Of a stretch of 64,000 nucleotides of DNA, positions 1 through 11,344 are shown piece after piece. The stretch comes from Dromiciops gliroides (taxonomy: Eukaryota; Chordata; Mammalia; Microbiotheria; Microbiotheriidae). Under the pieces are notes generated by a model, which had not been told where the DNA came from, made no database searches, and saw nothing but the letters and a program-made list of their open reading frames with translations. Both the position numbers and the translations under genes were made by a program. Every line of letters begins with the position of its first letter. Position 1 is the stretch's first letter. Location of the stretch: positions 479,450,669-479,514,668 of the forward strand of contig NC_057862.1 of assembly GCF_019393635.1 (NCBI RefSeq), read 5' to 3'.

Positions 1-574
1 TTCTTTTTCTGGATGTTGAGAGCATTTTCCATCCTAAGGCTTTTGGAAAATAATATAATTTCAATAGAGTACTTGACCAAGTCTTCTTGGGGACAGACAG
101 AGGTATATAAGCTAGAAAATAGGCTAGAAAACAGCACAGTTAAATGAACTTGAAACTGGTTAAATGCCAGGACCAACTGAGTAGTCATCAGCAGCAGGTC
201 AAGGTCAGCCTGGAAGATGGTCTTTAATGATGTGGTCCAAGAAGAATCTGTACTTAGCCCTGTGGCAGTCAACATTTTTTATAAATTGCAACTTCTTCAA
301 ATTTTCAGATGCCACGAAGTCTTTCAAGGTAACCAACATAATGAATGACAGAGGTCAGATCCAAAATGTTCTCAAAAGGCCAAAATGCAGGGCTAAATTG
401 AATAACAGGATACTTAATTATGACAAATCTCAAGTTCTGTACTTGAATTGAAAAAATTACATGAACGGGATGGAGGAGAAGTAACAAGATCATTCCTGTG
501 AAGATCTGAGGTTTTAGCAACCTGCAAATTCAGCTGTTAAGATATTGTAGCCCCAAAAACTAGTCATCCCATGC
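1..574. other. single-copy stretch, no feature seen
   Basis: No repeat family, RNA or coding signal is recognisable. The short open frames on both strands have no familiar motif and overlap each other, as expected by chance in AT-rich DNA. Confidence 0.6.
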
Positions 575-789
575 AGCATGGCAGGGTGGGAAAAATGCTA
601 GACTTGGATTCCAAAGACCTGGGTTCAAAATTTGACTAAAAACTTGCTATGTTATTATAGTCAAGTCACCTAATTTATCAGAGCCTTAGTTTCCCACTCT
701 TTAAAATGAGGATATTAATACTTGCACTATTATCTTCAAGGATTTCTATGAGGAAAAGCACTTACAAAATCTTAAAGCACAGTAGATAG
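575..789 (+). mobile_element. MIR (CORE-SINE), old copy
   Basis: Reads in MIR order: a degenerate tRNA-like head with 'GGGTTCAAA', then 'AAGTCACCTAATTTATC', the 'CTTAGTTTCCCACT' core and an 'AAAATGAGGATATTAATA' tail. Diverged, with no intact duplication at its ends. The younger SINE at 790-935 is inserted in its 3' end. Confidence 0.75.
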
Positions 790-935
790 GGGGCAGCTAG
801 GTGGTGCAGTGGATAGAGCACCAGCCCTGGATTCAGGAGGACCTGAGTTCAAAGCTGACCTCAGACACTTAACACTTACTAACTGTGTGACCCTGGGCAA
901 GTCACTTAACCCCAATTGCCTCACTAAAAAAAAAA
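790..935 (+). mobile_element. short poly(A) marsupial SINE, full length
   Basis: Starts with GGGGCAGCTAGGTGGTGC, carries the tRNA-like head, 'TGTGTGACCCTGGGCAAGTC' and ends in an A-run. It is flanked by a perfect 16-bp target-site duplication AAAGCACAGTAGATAG (774-789 and 936-951), which marks L1-type target-primed insertion and a fairly recent age. The copy mixes diagnostic bases of the two main SINE types seen in this window. Confidence 0.95.
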
Positions 936-942
936 AAAGCAC

Positions 943-1045
943 AGTAGATAGATAGACAGATAGATAGATGATAGATAGAGTAGATAGGTAGATGTATTAT
1001 ACATATGTACACACATACACACATATGTATATGTATACAAAATAT
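943..1045. repeat. GATA and CATATA microsatellite
   Basis: A (GATA)n-rich run followed by an alternating ACATATGT-type run. It begins inside the right target-site duplication of the preceding SINE, whose target already contained AGATAG. Confidence 0.85.
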
Positions 1046-1088
1046 ATTTATGTTAGGTATTATTATTACTATTATTAACTGTTTATTT

Positions 1089-1215
1089 ATTTTTTCATGG
1101 GGCAATGAGGGTTAAGTGACTTGCCCAGGGTCACACAGCTAGTAAGTGTCAAGTGTCCAAGGTCGAATTTGAATCCAGGGCTGGTGCTCTATCCTCTGCA
1201 CCACTTACCTGCCCC
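1089..1215 (-). mobile_element. short poly(A) SINE
   Basis: Reverse complement of the family: T-rich stretch, 'GGCAATGAGGGTTAAGTGAC', 'CAGGGTCACACAGCTAGTAA', ending at GCCCC. Moderately diverged, and the A-tail is short. Confidence 0.88.
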
Positions 1216-1299
1216 TAAGAGTTTAATTTTTATTTTATATCTCCAGTATGTAGAAAAACAACATGATGTGGAGAGAGACAGAAACAAGAGGTAGAGGTA

Positions 1300-1425
1300 G
1301 ATAGTGTGACATAGTAGATAGAAGTCTGATTTTGTAGTCACGAAAACCTGAGTTCAATCCTTTCCTTGGACATAGCTGTGTGACCATGAAAAGCCACTAA
1401 ATGTCACAGTGACCCCAGACAATTC
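1300..1425 (+). mobile_element. degenerate CORE-SINE
   Basis: Retains 'CCTGAGTTCAATCC' and 'AGCTGTGTGACCATGAAAAG', matching the B-box and core region of MIR-like SINEs. Too diverged to name the subfamily. Confidence 0.5.
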
Positions 1426-1454
1426 TTAATAAAATAATTTGTGTGTGTTTTCCC

Positions 1455-1455
1455 C

Positions 1456-1489
<34 letters not shown>

Positions 1490-1535
1490 GTATATGTATA
1501 TATACACACATACATATATATGTATGTATGTGTGT
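1455..1535. repeat. TA / TATG microsatellite
   Basis: (TA)n passing into (TATG)n and back. Imperfect. Confidence 0.9.
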
Positions 1536-1539
1536 TTTC

Positions 1540-2590
1540 CCCATATCAATGAGTTTCCTATGCTATAAATTACATTTGGATCAAAATAATAATATTGATA
1601 ATGATTACCAATGATTAACATAGGCATTTTAATATAATTGTTACTATAATTTATTAATATTATTTAATTAATCAATGCTTATGGGATTGAATTGAATTGA
1701 CTAGGAGGCCGAACAATTCTCATCTTCCTCTCCAAGGATAAGTAGTATCTTTCCAATTTAGGACTGGAGTTGACTTTCACATTATGCAATGGAAAAGATT
1801 GTATCTTTCTGAGTGCAGTGTTGACAATATGGCATTTTGGCACTACAATCACAGGCAACTGCCCCCCCTCTCCCTCCCCAAGTATGCATACATAGACCTT
1901 ACAATTACCTTCCATTATTCTGCTCCAACTAGCCTTGGGATAAGTCAACATTGAAATTCTACTTTAACCAATATCACTGGAGAACCCCTGTCATTCGGAA
2001 TGTGTCACAGTGATTGGTAGCAGAAGGAAAACAGCAGGGATTAGGGCCATTGTGATGGCAGATGTTTTAATGAGGTGGATTCTCTTCTCAACACAAACAA
2101 ATTCCTCAGAGTAAACTGCAGACTGAAGGTCTATGTTCACTTCCAGGATGTGGTGGTAGGTTCCTCAGAGGTTCCTGACACAGGACAAATTTAGCGAGAT
2201 TCTTGTTTAAAAAAAGTGAATGTACCTCCCTGGAAGCTGGCATATGTGACATAGAACACAGCCCAATTTTTCAGGTTGAATCAACTCTTTGGACATCATC
2301 AGAGCTAAGCCTGGAGATACCATGTGTCCATACATATTGGTCAAATGTGGAGACTTGCTATGTGCAAGTGAAAGAGATTATATTCCAGTTTTAGGTTTTA
2401 TATATTTTTTATTTTGCATGATAAACCTTGTTAAATAGGATTTGAAATATGATGTCCATATTTATAGGATGATCTCCAAGCACTGTCACTTGGCAGAACC
2501 CCCCCCCAAAACTAAACTAAAACACCTTGAATGTTTCCTCAGCAGTACAATCTCTCTCTCTCATATATATATATATTCCTTTTCTTTAAA
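1540..2590. other. single-copy stretch, no gene seen
   Basis: No interspersed repeat recognised except a short CT/TA tract near 2552-2575 and an eight-base C-run near 2500. Open frames at 1679-1951 (minus) and 2203-2394 (plus) show no known motif. Confidence 0.5.
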
Positions 2591-3260
2591 ATTTTTAAAT
2601 TGATATCATTGGTTTTATACTACCTGAATTTCCATATTTATCCCCTCTCCTATCCCTATCTAGAGAGCAATCTCCTATAACAATGAACAAGAAAGCAATT
2701 AAAGAAGACTAGTCAGCACATCTGCCAGGGTATATAACATTATGTTCCCATAGTCTACCACTCCACCATGGAAAAGAGGAAGGTTTTTTACACCAAGCTT
2801 GGGAATTATAATTGCACATTATTCAGGTTTTGTTGTGGTTATTGTTCTTTCCATTTACTTTGTTTTGGTAACTATGTATATTGTTTTTCTGGCTTTTTTT
2901 TTTTTTTACTTTACTTTGCATTGGTTCATGTAAGTCTTCTCATGTTTGTCTGTATTATTCCTATTCATCATTTCTCACAGCACAGTAATAACTCATTATG
3001 TTATGTACCACAACTTGTTTAGCCATTCTTCACTTCATAGACATCTCCTTTATTTCTAGTTCTTTGATTCTGTAAAAAGTGTTCTTATAACTATTTGGAG
3101 TATATGGTGTCTATCTTTTTTCTTTGACACCTCCTTGAGATATGTATTAGGTAGTGATTTCTCTAGGTAAAATGATGTAGACATTTTAGCTCATTTCTTA
3201 GCATAATTGCAAATAGTTTTCCAGATTTAGGATTTTCTATTGTAAAACCATAGCCCAGTA
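2590..3260 (-). mobile_element. marsupial-type L1, 3' end
   Basis: On the minus strand this runs from the last part of ORF2 into the 3' untranslated region. The plus-strand phrases 'GGTTCATGTAAGTCTTCTC', 'TTTCTCACAGCACAGTAATA' and 'CCACAACTTGTTTAGCCATT' match the marsupial L1 3' end as I know it, and a related copy lies at 53985-54495. 5'-truncated and diverged, with many stops. No target duplication recognised. Confidence 0.7.
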
Positions 3261-4410
3261 TTAGGACCATGTACTTCTGGCTATCATAGTCCAGATAGTG
3301 AGGTAGTGAATGGTATTGCCGAGTGAGATATGAGATAGCACAAGATGGGGAGTTTGTTTTGTCAGGTGTACTAGCAGGAATTGTTTATTTTGGGGGAAGA
3401 TGACTGGTTGGGGGCAGCTTGATGGGCAACTATATGTTGAGGTTGTTGCTTGACAGAGGGACTGACCAAGCATGATGCTTATAGACATTGATAGCATCTC
3501 ACTGGCTGGGATTCTGATGAGAAAAGCTGCTACTGGGTAGTGGAGATAGTGGGGCCCCAGATCCCCAGGCTTGTACCTGCCAGTACTCTAAAAAAAAGCC
3601 ACATACTGTTGTTCTGCAAAGGTTTGATTCATTCCACCTCCTTTGCCTACAGATGTGGGTATCCTCTCCTAGGCTTTCTTTTGTTCTCTGTTCTTTGAGT
3701 CATCTACGATTTCTGATGAGCATAGTGTTTCATTTAGTAATTTGACCTTTTGATTTACATATTTACATTTGGTTACCAAAACAACAACAAAAAATTCCAT
3801 CCTTCCCTTAAAGTGTTTATTTCAAGTGCTATTAGAATTGCCTCATGTAGACTTGGTAAACATGTAAGAGGTCAGATTGAAGTTTACAAATTAGAGAGAC
3901 ATGTACATAAAGACTCTGAAAGAGACACAAACAAAAAAAGAGAAAGTAATAGATTAGAGCAGAAGAAAAAGAGAAAATCTTATTTGAGAGCAAGTAGGAA
4001 ATACTATTATTAGTAGTAAAGGAAACATGGTCTAAATAAGACAAAGACAGTTTGATGACTATGAAAACAGGTTATGCTTTCCATATCTGTGGGGTAGCAG
4101 AAGGGTCAGGGGTAGGGCAAGGAACAATACAATTAATCAGCTTTAAAATAGAAACATATCCAAGACTGTATGAAAATTGCTGATTCAATTCCCTAGAGAA
4201 TACATCACAATATGAGCTCGTTAGGAGAGCTAAAGTAACAAAAGTACTCAGTACTCCATGTTGCCCTCTGCCATGCTTTCTTATAGCACTGACTGATTAT
4301 TTGAAACATGGATTTTCAAACTATCAGCAGCATTGTCTGGACCAGGGGCATCTTCTACTTTAAGGCTTCCTCTCAAATTGCCTAAATAAGGAACTGGCCT
4401 GATTTGAGCA
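3261..4410. other. single-copy stretch, no gene seen
   Basis: No known repeat family is evident. The frames at 3750-4013 (plus) and 3832-4044 (minus) overlap in opposite directions and contain no family motif. A purine-rich run lies near 3900-3980. Confidence 0.5.
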
Positions 4411-4414
4411 TCAA

Positions 4415-4500
4415 GCTCAACAATATACCATATATATACATATCTATATATCCATATATATATTATATATGGATATATATACACATATATATATGTATGT
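4415..4500. repeat. TA-rich microsatellite
   Basis: Imperfect (TA)n with CATA and GGATA interruptions. Partly palindromic because of the TA repeats. Confidence 0.85.
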
Positions 4501-4504
4501 TTAA

Positions 4505-4690
4505 TTTGATTTCTTTTTTAATAATAAACTTTTTTATTTATAGTTTGGGGTTCCAATTTTTATCCCTCTTTACCTCCCTCTCCTCTCCCCTCCCTGAGGC
4601 AGCAAACAATCAGATATGTTACACCATATATTTTAATGAAAGTAATATGTATATATGTATAAGCACTAGAAAATTTCCTTGGTATGTGGG
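4505..4690 (-). mobile_element. L1 3' untranslated fragment
   Basis: Plus strand shows the pyrimidine-rich 'CCTCCCTCTCCTCTCCCCTC' followed by a gap and 'CAATCAGATATGTTACACCA'. This is the 3' UTR block of marsupial L1 read backwards. Terminal fragment only. Confidence 0.55.
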
Positions 4691-4854
4691 TGGAATAGGA
4701 TGAGAATTCTAGAACTTTCCATAGCTTTTTGCCAAGTGTTGGTGCCATGAAGCTTCCAGAAAACAGCTTGAGAAGTTGACTTTGTCTAGTCTTTCAGTGT
4801 ATCAGGCTAAGCTGTTGTCATTTTTTGTGTTCTTAGAAAGCAATATAGATCTCT

Positions 4855-5106
4855 ATTGTTTTTGTTCAGTTGTTTTTCAGTTGTGTCCAACTCTTCAGGA
4901 CTTCTTTTGGGGGGTTTTGTTGGCAAAGATACTAGAATGTTTTTCCATTTCTTTCTCCAGCTCATTTTACAGATGAGAAAACTGAAGCAAACAGGGTTAA
5001 ATGACTTGCCCAGGATCACACAGCTAGTGTCTGAGACCAAACTTGAAATCAAGGAGATGTCTTTCTGACTACAGGGATGGAGGCTATACCCTACTCCACC
5101 TACCTC
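4855..5106 (-). mobile_element. MAR1-type SINE (BovB/RTE-like tail)
   Basis: Read on the minus strand: tRNA-like head, 'CAGTTTTCTCATCTGTAAAA' core, then 'GGAGAAAGAAATGG', 'AGTATCTTTGCCAACAAAAC' and a tail resembling the BovB/RTE end 'GTCGGACACGACTGA'. Such a tail implies mobilisation by an RTE-clade LINE rather than L1 (knowledge of CORE-SINEs). Diverged. Confidence 0.75.
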
Positions 5107-5400
5107 TTTACATGGTAGTAAAAGACAATTTCATAGTTAATGACTATTTGCTGTGTTTCTTTTTGTTTAAATTTAGTTTATTTTTAATTTATGGAATAAA
5201 CAAGCATTTCCATAGCACAATATAATAAAACAATGATTGCACACAAAACTGAAAATATATTATGTACAAATTGCTATTCCTTTTAAATATATAATAATCA
5301 TATTAATTTATTTTCCCCTCCCCACCACCCTAAAGATAGCTACTATTAGACACAAATAGGTATATATACATACATATATATGTGTGTATATAAAATTATT

Positions 5401-5484
5401 CTAGTGTCTGAGGCCGGATTTGAATTCAGGTACTCCTGACTCCAGGGCCAGTGCTCTATCTGCTGAGTCACCAAGCTGCCCCCT
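5401..5484 (-). mobile_element. short SINE, 5' part only
   Basis: Reverse complement of the SINE head from 'CTAGTGTCTGAGGCCGGATT' to 'CTGCCCC'. The 3' half is missing. It lies between L1 3' UTR segments. Confidence 0.85.
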
Positions 5485-5694
5485 ACACATACTTCTTTTA
5501 TCATTTTTTTCTCTGGATTCACATAACATCTTTCTTCTTACATCCTTTATAGTTAATTTAGGTATTTATAATAGTTAAAATGACTTATTTTCTCAAAGTC
5601 ATTCTTAAAACAATATTGTTGTTATCGAATACAATGCTCTCTTTCTTTTGCTCATTTCATTCATTATTTCCTGCAAGTCTTTCCATGTTGTTGT

Positions 5695-5776
5695 TTCTTC
5701 TTCTTCTTCTTCTTCTTCTTCTTCTTCTTCTTCTTCTTCTTCTTCTTCTTCTTCTTCTTCTTCTTCTTCTTCTTCT
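5695..5776. repeat. (TTC)n / (GAA)n triplet microsatellite, about 27 units
   Basis: Eighty-two bases of uninterrupted TTC. It sits where the poly(A) tail of the adjoining minus-strand SINE should be, so on the SINE strand it reads (GAA)n and probably grew from the tail. Confidence 0.95.
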
Positions 5777-5906
5777 GGCAATGAGGGTTAAGTGACTTGC
5801 CCAGGGTCACATAGCTAGTAAGTGTCAAGTGTCTGAGGACAAATTTGAACTCAGATCATCCTGAATCCAGGGCTGGTGATTTATCCACTGTGCCACCTAG
5901 CTGCAC
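5777..5906 (-). mobile_element. short poly(A) SINE with GAA-expanded tail
   Basis: Full head and core in reverse ('GGCAATGAGGGTTAAGTGAC' to 'GCCACCTAGCTGC'). CCATGTT occurs just before the TTC tract and again just after the SINE, a likely short target-site duplication. Inserted in the L1 3' region. Confidence 0.9.
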
Positions 5907-7370
5907 AACCCATGTTTTTCTAAGGTCATTGAGCTGATCATTTCTTATAGCATAATAGCAACCCACCAAAATCATAGATCATAACTTATTTATCCATTCC
6001 CCAATTGATGGGCATCCTTGCAATTTCCAGTTCTTTGCCACCTCAAAGAGAGCTGCTATAAACAATTTAGAACATACAGGTTCTTTTCTTCTTTCCTTAA
6101 TCATCTTTGTAAATAAACCTCATAGTGGTTTTGCTGGATCAAAGGATATAGGCAGTTTAATAACTCTTTGGGCATAATTCTAGAATGCTCTCCAAAATGT
6201 TTAGTTTAATTCACAATTTCATCAACAATGAATTAGTGTCCCAATTTTCTCACATACTCTCCAAAATTTATCACTTTCTTCAATCGTTTTAGTTAATCTG
6301 GTAGGTGTCAAATGATATCTTAAGGTTATTCTAACTTGGATTTCTCTAATCAATAATGATTTAGAGCATTTTTCATATACATATACATTATACATTGTTG
6401 TGATTTTTTTCATTGGAAAACTTCCTGTTCATATCCTTTGACAATTTATCAAATAGGGAATGACTTGTATTCTTATAGATCTGACAAAGTTCTTCATATG
6501 TTTTAGATATGAGACCCTTATCTGAGAAACTGTCTATAAAAATTGTCCCCCAATTTTCTGCTTTCTTTCTGATCTTGGCTATATTTGTTTTATTTGTACA
6601 CCCCTTTTTTAATTTAATGTAATCAGAATTATCCACTTTATACCTAACTTTGCTGTGTCTCTTGTTTATTCATAAATTATTTGCCTATCCATAAGTCTCA
6701 TAAGTAATATGTTCCATGTTCTTCTAATTTTCTTGTAATATCTTTCTTTATATCTAGGTCATGTATCCATTTTTACCTTGTCTTGGTAAATGGTGTAAGA
6801 TATTGGTCTATGCCCAGTTTCTGCCAAACTGCTTTGTAGTTTTCCCAACAATTAATTTTTTTAAACAAATAATGAATTCTTATTCCAAAATATCCCACAA
6901 AGTCTTTACACTTGTCAGATACAAGATTATATTTATTTGCTGTTGTAAATTATATGTCTAGTCTGTTCCATTATCTACATTTCTATTTCTTAGCCACTAC
7001 CAGAGAGTTTTGATAATTGCTGTCTTATAGTTTAAGATCTAGTACTACTAAACTTCCTTCCTTTACATTTTTCATTAGTTCCTTTGATGTTCTTGACTTT
7101 CTTTTTTTCCAAATGAGTTTTTTTTCTAATTCAATAAAATAATTTTTGGTAATTTAATTGAGATGGCACTGAAAATATAAATTAGTTTAGGTAAATTGTC
7201 ACCTTTACCATATTGGCCCTGCTTACCAATGAACAATTAATATTTTTCCAATTATTTAAATCTGATTTTATTTGTAAAATTTAAAATAATAATTTTGTTT
7301 TTTATACTTCCTGGTTTTATTTTGGCAGGTGTACTCCCAGGGATTTAATACTGTCTAGAGTTTTTTTTTT

Positions 7371-7526
7371 TCTTTCTTTTTTTTTTTTTGGGCGGGGCAA
7401 TGAGGGTTAAGTGACTTGCCCAGGGTCACACAGCTAGTAAGTGTAAGTGTCTGAAGCCAGATTTGAACTCAGGTCCTCCTGAATCCAGGGCTGGTGCTTT
7501 ATCCATTGTGCCACCTAGCTGCCCCC
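7371..7526 (-). mobile_element. short poly(A) SINE in L1 ORF2
   Basis: T-rich tail (7359-7390), then 'GGGGCAATGAGGGTTAAGTG' through to 'CTAGCTGCCCC'. CTAGAGTT occurs on both sides (just before the T-run and after GCCCC). Carries the 'CTGAATCCAGGGCTGGTGCT' type-A bases. Confidence 0.93.
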
Positions 7527-8159
7527 TAGAGTTATTTTAAATGGGGTATCTTTTACTCTCTCTTCTTGCATGTTTTTGTTTGTGATATATAGGAATGCTA
7601 ATGATTTATAGGGATTTGCCATGTGTCCTACTACTTTGCTGAAATCGTTAATTATTTCAAATAACTTTAAAGTTGAGTCTGGGATTTTCCAAGTATATCA
7701 TCATGTTGTCTGCAAAAAGAGATAGTTTTATTACCTCATTCCCTATTCTGATTCCTTCTATTTCTTTTTCTTCTCTTATTGCTATTGCTAGGATTTCCAG
7801 TACAATATTGGATAATATTGGTGACAGTGCTTATCCTTGTTTCACATCTGATCTTACTGAAAAGCCCCATCACAAATAATACTTGCTCATGGTTTTAGAT
7901 AAATGTTTATTTTTAAATCAATTTAAGGAAAAATCCATTATACCAATACTTTCACATGTTTTTAATATAAATGAATTTGTACTTTATCACAAGCCTTTTC
8001 TGCATTTATTAATATAATAATATTTGTTTACTTTTATTATTGACATACTCAATTATGTAAATAGTTTTCCTTATGTTAAACCATCCCTGCATTATTGGCA
8101 TAAATTCTACTTGATCATACTGTATAATCTTTGTAATATATTGTAATCTTTTAGCTGGT

Positions 8160-8307
8160 TTTTTTTTTTTTGGTGAGTCAATTGGGGTTAAGTGACTTGC
8201 CCAGGGTCACACAGCTAGTAAGTGTTAAGTGTCTGAGGCCGGATTTGAACTCAGGTACTCCTGACTCCAGGGCCAGTGCTCTATCTACTGTGCCACCTAG
8301 CTGCCCT
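8160..8307 (-). mobile_element. short poly(A) SINE in L1 ORF2
   Basis: T-run, 'TCAATTGGGGTTAAGTGACT' and 'GGTACTCCTGACTCCAGGGC', the type-B bases. GCTGGT flanks both ends. The L1 sequence resumes directly after it with 'ATTTTATTTAGGATTTTTGC'. Confidence 0.93.
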
Positions 8308-8639
8308 GCTGGTATTTTATTTAGGATTTTTGCATCCATTTTCATTAATGAAATTGGTCTGTTTTTTTCTGTTTTAACTCTTCCATGTTTAGGTTATTTG
8401 CTGTGTTTCAGAGCTTTCTCCTAGGTTCAGGAATCATGAGTACTAGCTGAACTTCATACTGTGGAACAAATAAGGATTCACTTCATGTTTAGTTGATGAC
8501 AAATTCTGAAAATTTTTGTGAGAGTGGAGATATTTCACTCATAAACAATATTGCTATGCTTACTTGATACTTCAGGAAAATTATTAGAAATTAAATGTTT
8601 TATTTTAATCTTATTTCAATTTTATTTTTTCCAGGTATG

Positions 8640-9290
8640 TGTAAAGATATTGCAGGTACTGTGAGAAAAGAGGAATATTATTGTTTTCTTGATGGAGCTA
8701 TGGTCTAACCATTCTGAAAAGCAATTTGAAACTATGCCCCCAAAGTTTCAACTGTGCATACTCTTTGGCCTAACTATTTCACTAATATTTCTTTACCCCC
8801 AAGGGATCAGAGAAAAAAGAAGAAAGAAACAACCATGTGGACAAAAGTATTTATGACAGTTCTTTTGAAGTGTCAAAGAAATGGAAACTAATGGGTGGTG
8901 ACCATCAAATGGTTAATGGCTGAACAAATTATGGTATATAAATGTAATGAATATTATTGGGCCATAAGGAATGATGAAAGTAATGTTTTCAGGGAAATCT
9001 TGAAAGATTTGTATGAACTGATGCATGGTGAAGCAAGCAGAATCAAAAGAACAGTTTATATAACAACAATAATAATATTGCAAAAAAAAAATTTTTGAAA
9101 GACTTAAGAACTTTGATCAGTATGGTAACCAACCAACATAACTCCAGAACACTGATGATGAAATATGCTACCCTCCTCCTGACAGAGAGGTTATGGCCTC
9201 AAGGTATAGAATGAGAAATCTATATTTTTGGACATAGTAGCTGTAAATATGTGTTTGGCAAGGTTATGTTTCTTTGTTACAAAGTTTATT
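8640..9290 (+). mobile_element. L1 LINE, 3' end
   Basis: Plus-strand copy of the ORF2 C-terminal and 3' region: 'ACCATTCTGAAAAGCAATTT', 'TGGTTAATGGCTGAACAAAT' and 'GAATATTATTGGGCCATAAG', encoding the N-E-Y-Y-W-A-I-R-N-D-E stretch typical of the L1 ORF2 C-terminus. About 650 bp, broken, and opposite in orientation to the neighbouring L1. Confidence 0.8.
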
Positions 9291-9329
9291 TCTTACTTTT
9301 TATTGGGGACAAAGCTACTGACAATTAAC

Positions 9330-9470
9330 AGTCAGTAGGCAGTTATGCCAGGAACTGTACTTAGAATTAGAGATACAAAGAAAAAATAACAACATAGTCT
9401 CTGCTCTAATGAAGCTCATATTCTAATGGAGAAGACGACATGCTATATAAAAATCACGTTCAAGAGGTTC
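9330..9470 (-). mobile_element. L2 LINE, 3' end
   Basis: 'CCAGGAACTGTACTTAGAAT', 'AGATACAAAGAAAAAATAAC' and 'AATGAAGCTCATATTCTAAT' follow the order of the L2 3' end read in reverse. Confidence 0.65.
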
Positions 9471-9544
9471 TGCAATAATATATGACTTGATTTCATGTTC
9501 AAATAGAAATGTGTTAGTCTCTTCTTTGCCAGTGATTGTCCTCT

Positions 9545-9705
9545 TTATTTTATAGGACCATAAATTTAGAGCTAGAAACCCCCCACCCTCAATTATACAG
9601 ATAAAGAAACTGAGGACCAGAGAGGTTTGCTCACACAGGGATCTGAACCAGGTCATATGATTGCAAACCCAGGACTCTTTCAATGAAACACACTACTTTT
9701 CTTCA
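9545..9705 (-). mobile_element. MIR3 (CORE-SINE with L3-like tail)
   Basis: Plus strand reads 'CATAAATTTAGAGCTAGAAA', then 'ATACAGATAAAGAAACTGAG', the reverse of the MIR3 tail and core. The head is degraded. Confidence 0.65.
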
Positions 9706-9769
9706 TCTTGGTGATGAAGAAAGTAGGTAGTATTGCTTCACCTGGGATCTTATTTGGAAAATGTTCTAG

Positions 9770-10250
9770 TTTTCCCCTATTTTAAATAATTTTAGCTCTT
9801 GGAATTAGATGCTTTTGATTATATTAAGAAAAATATTTTATTTTATGCTTTTTAGCACTTTTAACAAATGATTTTTATTTTTGAATAATTTTTCTTCATC
9901 TATTGATATGATTATATGATTTTTATTATCTTGTTATTAAGCAACTACTATATTCATGGCCCTGGGAATAGTAATATAATGAATAATTATATTTATAGTT
10001 TTCCTAATATTGAAAACTGTTATTCCTAATTTCAATTTAACTTGGTCATATTGAAAAAAATATTTTTTGGTGAGGCAATTGGGGTTAAGTGACCTGCCCA
10101 GGGTCACACAGCTAGTAAGTTTCAAGTATCTGAGGCCGGATTTGAACTCAGGTACTCCTGACTCCAGGGCCGGTGCTCTATCCACTGTGTTCTAATATTT
10201 CTATGCCACTCCATTCAATGTTTTTTCTCTAAGCTTATTATATTTTCAAA
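9770..10250 (-). mobile_element. L1 ORF2 fragment split by a SINE
   Basis: 'TTTTTCTTCATCTATTGATA', 'GATTTTTATTATCTTGTTAT' and 'GTTTTCCTAATATTGAAAAC' match the same reverse transcriptase segment as 7980-8130 of the larger L1. Interrupted at 10067-10189. Diverged, no open frame. Confidence 0.55.
10067..10189 (-). mobile_element. short SINE, 5'-truncated
   Basis: Runs from 'GGTGAGGCAATTGGGGTTAA' to 'GCTCTATCCACTGTG' and lacks the first about 15 bases of the head. 'AATATT' on both sides suggests a short target duplication. Type-B bases. Confidence 0.9.
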
Positions 10251-11340
10251 TTGATTATTGAAAAATTAAAACCTCTTTGGGGGCTTGTGAGCTCTAGTTT
10301 TAGGAGTGAAGATCCACAAAGTACATTGAGCCTTGGGTTATCATTCTCTAATCCAAGATTCTAGTTTAAATTGAGGGATAGTACAAAGGGTTACTATAAA
10401 CAGAAATGACTGTGATGTAAAAGCAAAAGACCTCAATGAAATATATTTTTCCACAAATAACATGTAGCTTTATCAGCTCAGTCATTTAAAAATTTTACTT
10501 ATCTTTTTTTTTTTATTTTCAAAATATTTACTTTTCCCCCTTGTTTTGGTATTGCTAATTTGTTGAAATTCTGGCTATTTCAGTGGTAGCATAAATGTAT
10601 TAGTCTCTTCCACTGTACCCTGTTGCTATTGCTAGCATTTATGAGCTTAAATGGAAAAGAGAAGTAAAAGTCTGTTCTATTCTCATGCTGAGCTGGATTA
10701 TGTTAGAAGTAGCCCAAAATAAATCATGCTGTGAACAAGAAAAAAAGAAATCAAAGTTAAAAATATGAAGTTCAGCAGGGGTAGGCTCCTAATAATTCTG
10801 TTAGGTTAACTTTTTAGAGAAAGGTTCATAAACCAGAATATTTGAGCTTATGCAGAAGATTGTATACTATCAGCTGTCAAAGTACTTGATTTTTATTTTA
10901 TAATTCATCTACTGAACAGTGTGTGTCTCAAAATATGAGCTTGTCACTGAGACATGCTCAGAATTGAGACATAACTGGTGTCATTTTGCAAACAAGCTAA
11001 AATATATTCAGAAACAACTGAGTCATAAAAGTGCCTGTGGATAGTTTATGTCATTCTACTAATGGTTGAGGAACTAATTCATTCTACTCTTGTTAATTGT
11101 TATGGGAAACAGTTGAAACTCACATTCATTTATTTGGAGTGACGACACAAGGTCAAGATAAGGAATAATATGCTTTTATTTTTCTTTTAATTTTTTTTAA
11201 TAATATGCTTTTAATTACAACTTACAACACCTAGGCCTTACAAGGACATATTTCTATATTTTAGTAATCTAAAACAATGCCAATAAAATGCAAAATTAAA
11301 CTGATGGACTTTGTAAATACATTAAGGCTATCTCCATAGT
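10251..11340. other. single-copy stretch, no feature seen
   Basis: AT-rich, with no repeat family or open frame of interest that I can recognise. Confidence 0.55.
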
Positions 11341-11344
11341 CACA

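Larger units (their letters stand above)
5155..8440 (-). mobile_element. L1 LINE, 5'-truncated, ORF2 reverse transcriptase to 3' end
   Basis: Minus-strand L1 running from about 8440 (inside ORF2, just before the reverse transcriptase core) to the 3' UTR near 5155. Protein-level landmarks: at 7680-7870 'QGCPLSPILF'-like residues and a catalytic motif reading F-A-D-N (7705-7716) where L1 has F-A-D-D. At 6388-6636 'ENWGTIF..SDKGLISKTYEELCQIYK' type residues, and at 6222-6413 'SLLIREIQVRITLRYHLTP' and 'EKIGTLIHC', which match the C-terminal cysteine region of L1 ORF2. ORF2 is broken by frameshifts and stops. Four SINE segments (5401-5484, 5777-5906, 7371-7526, 8160-8307) interrupt it, so the L1 predates them. 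Confidence 0.85.

Noticed and set aside
5580-5795. Open frame with a long poly-leucine run
   Set aside because: Read-through of the TTC triplet repeat at a SINE tail.
5155-9290. Twin-priming inversion of a single L1
   Set aside because: Both opposite-strand copies contain the same 3' segment, so two separate insertions are required.
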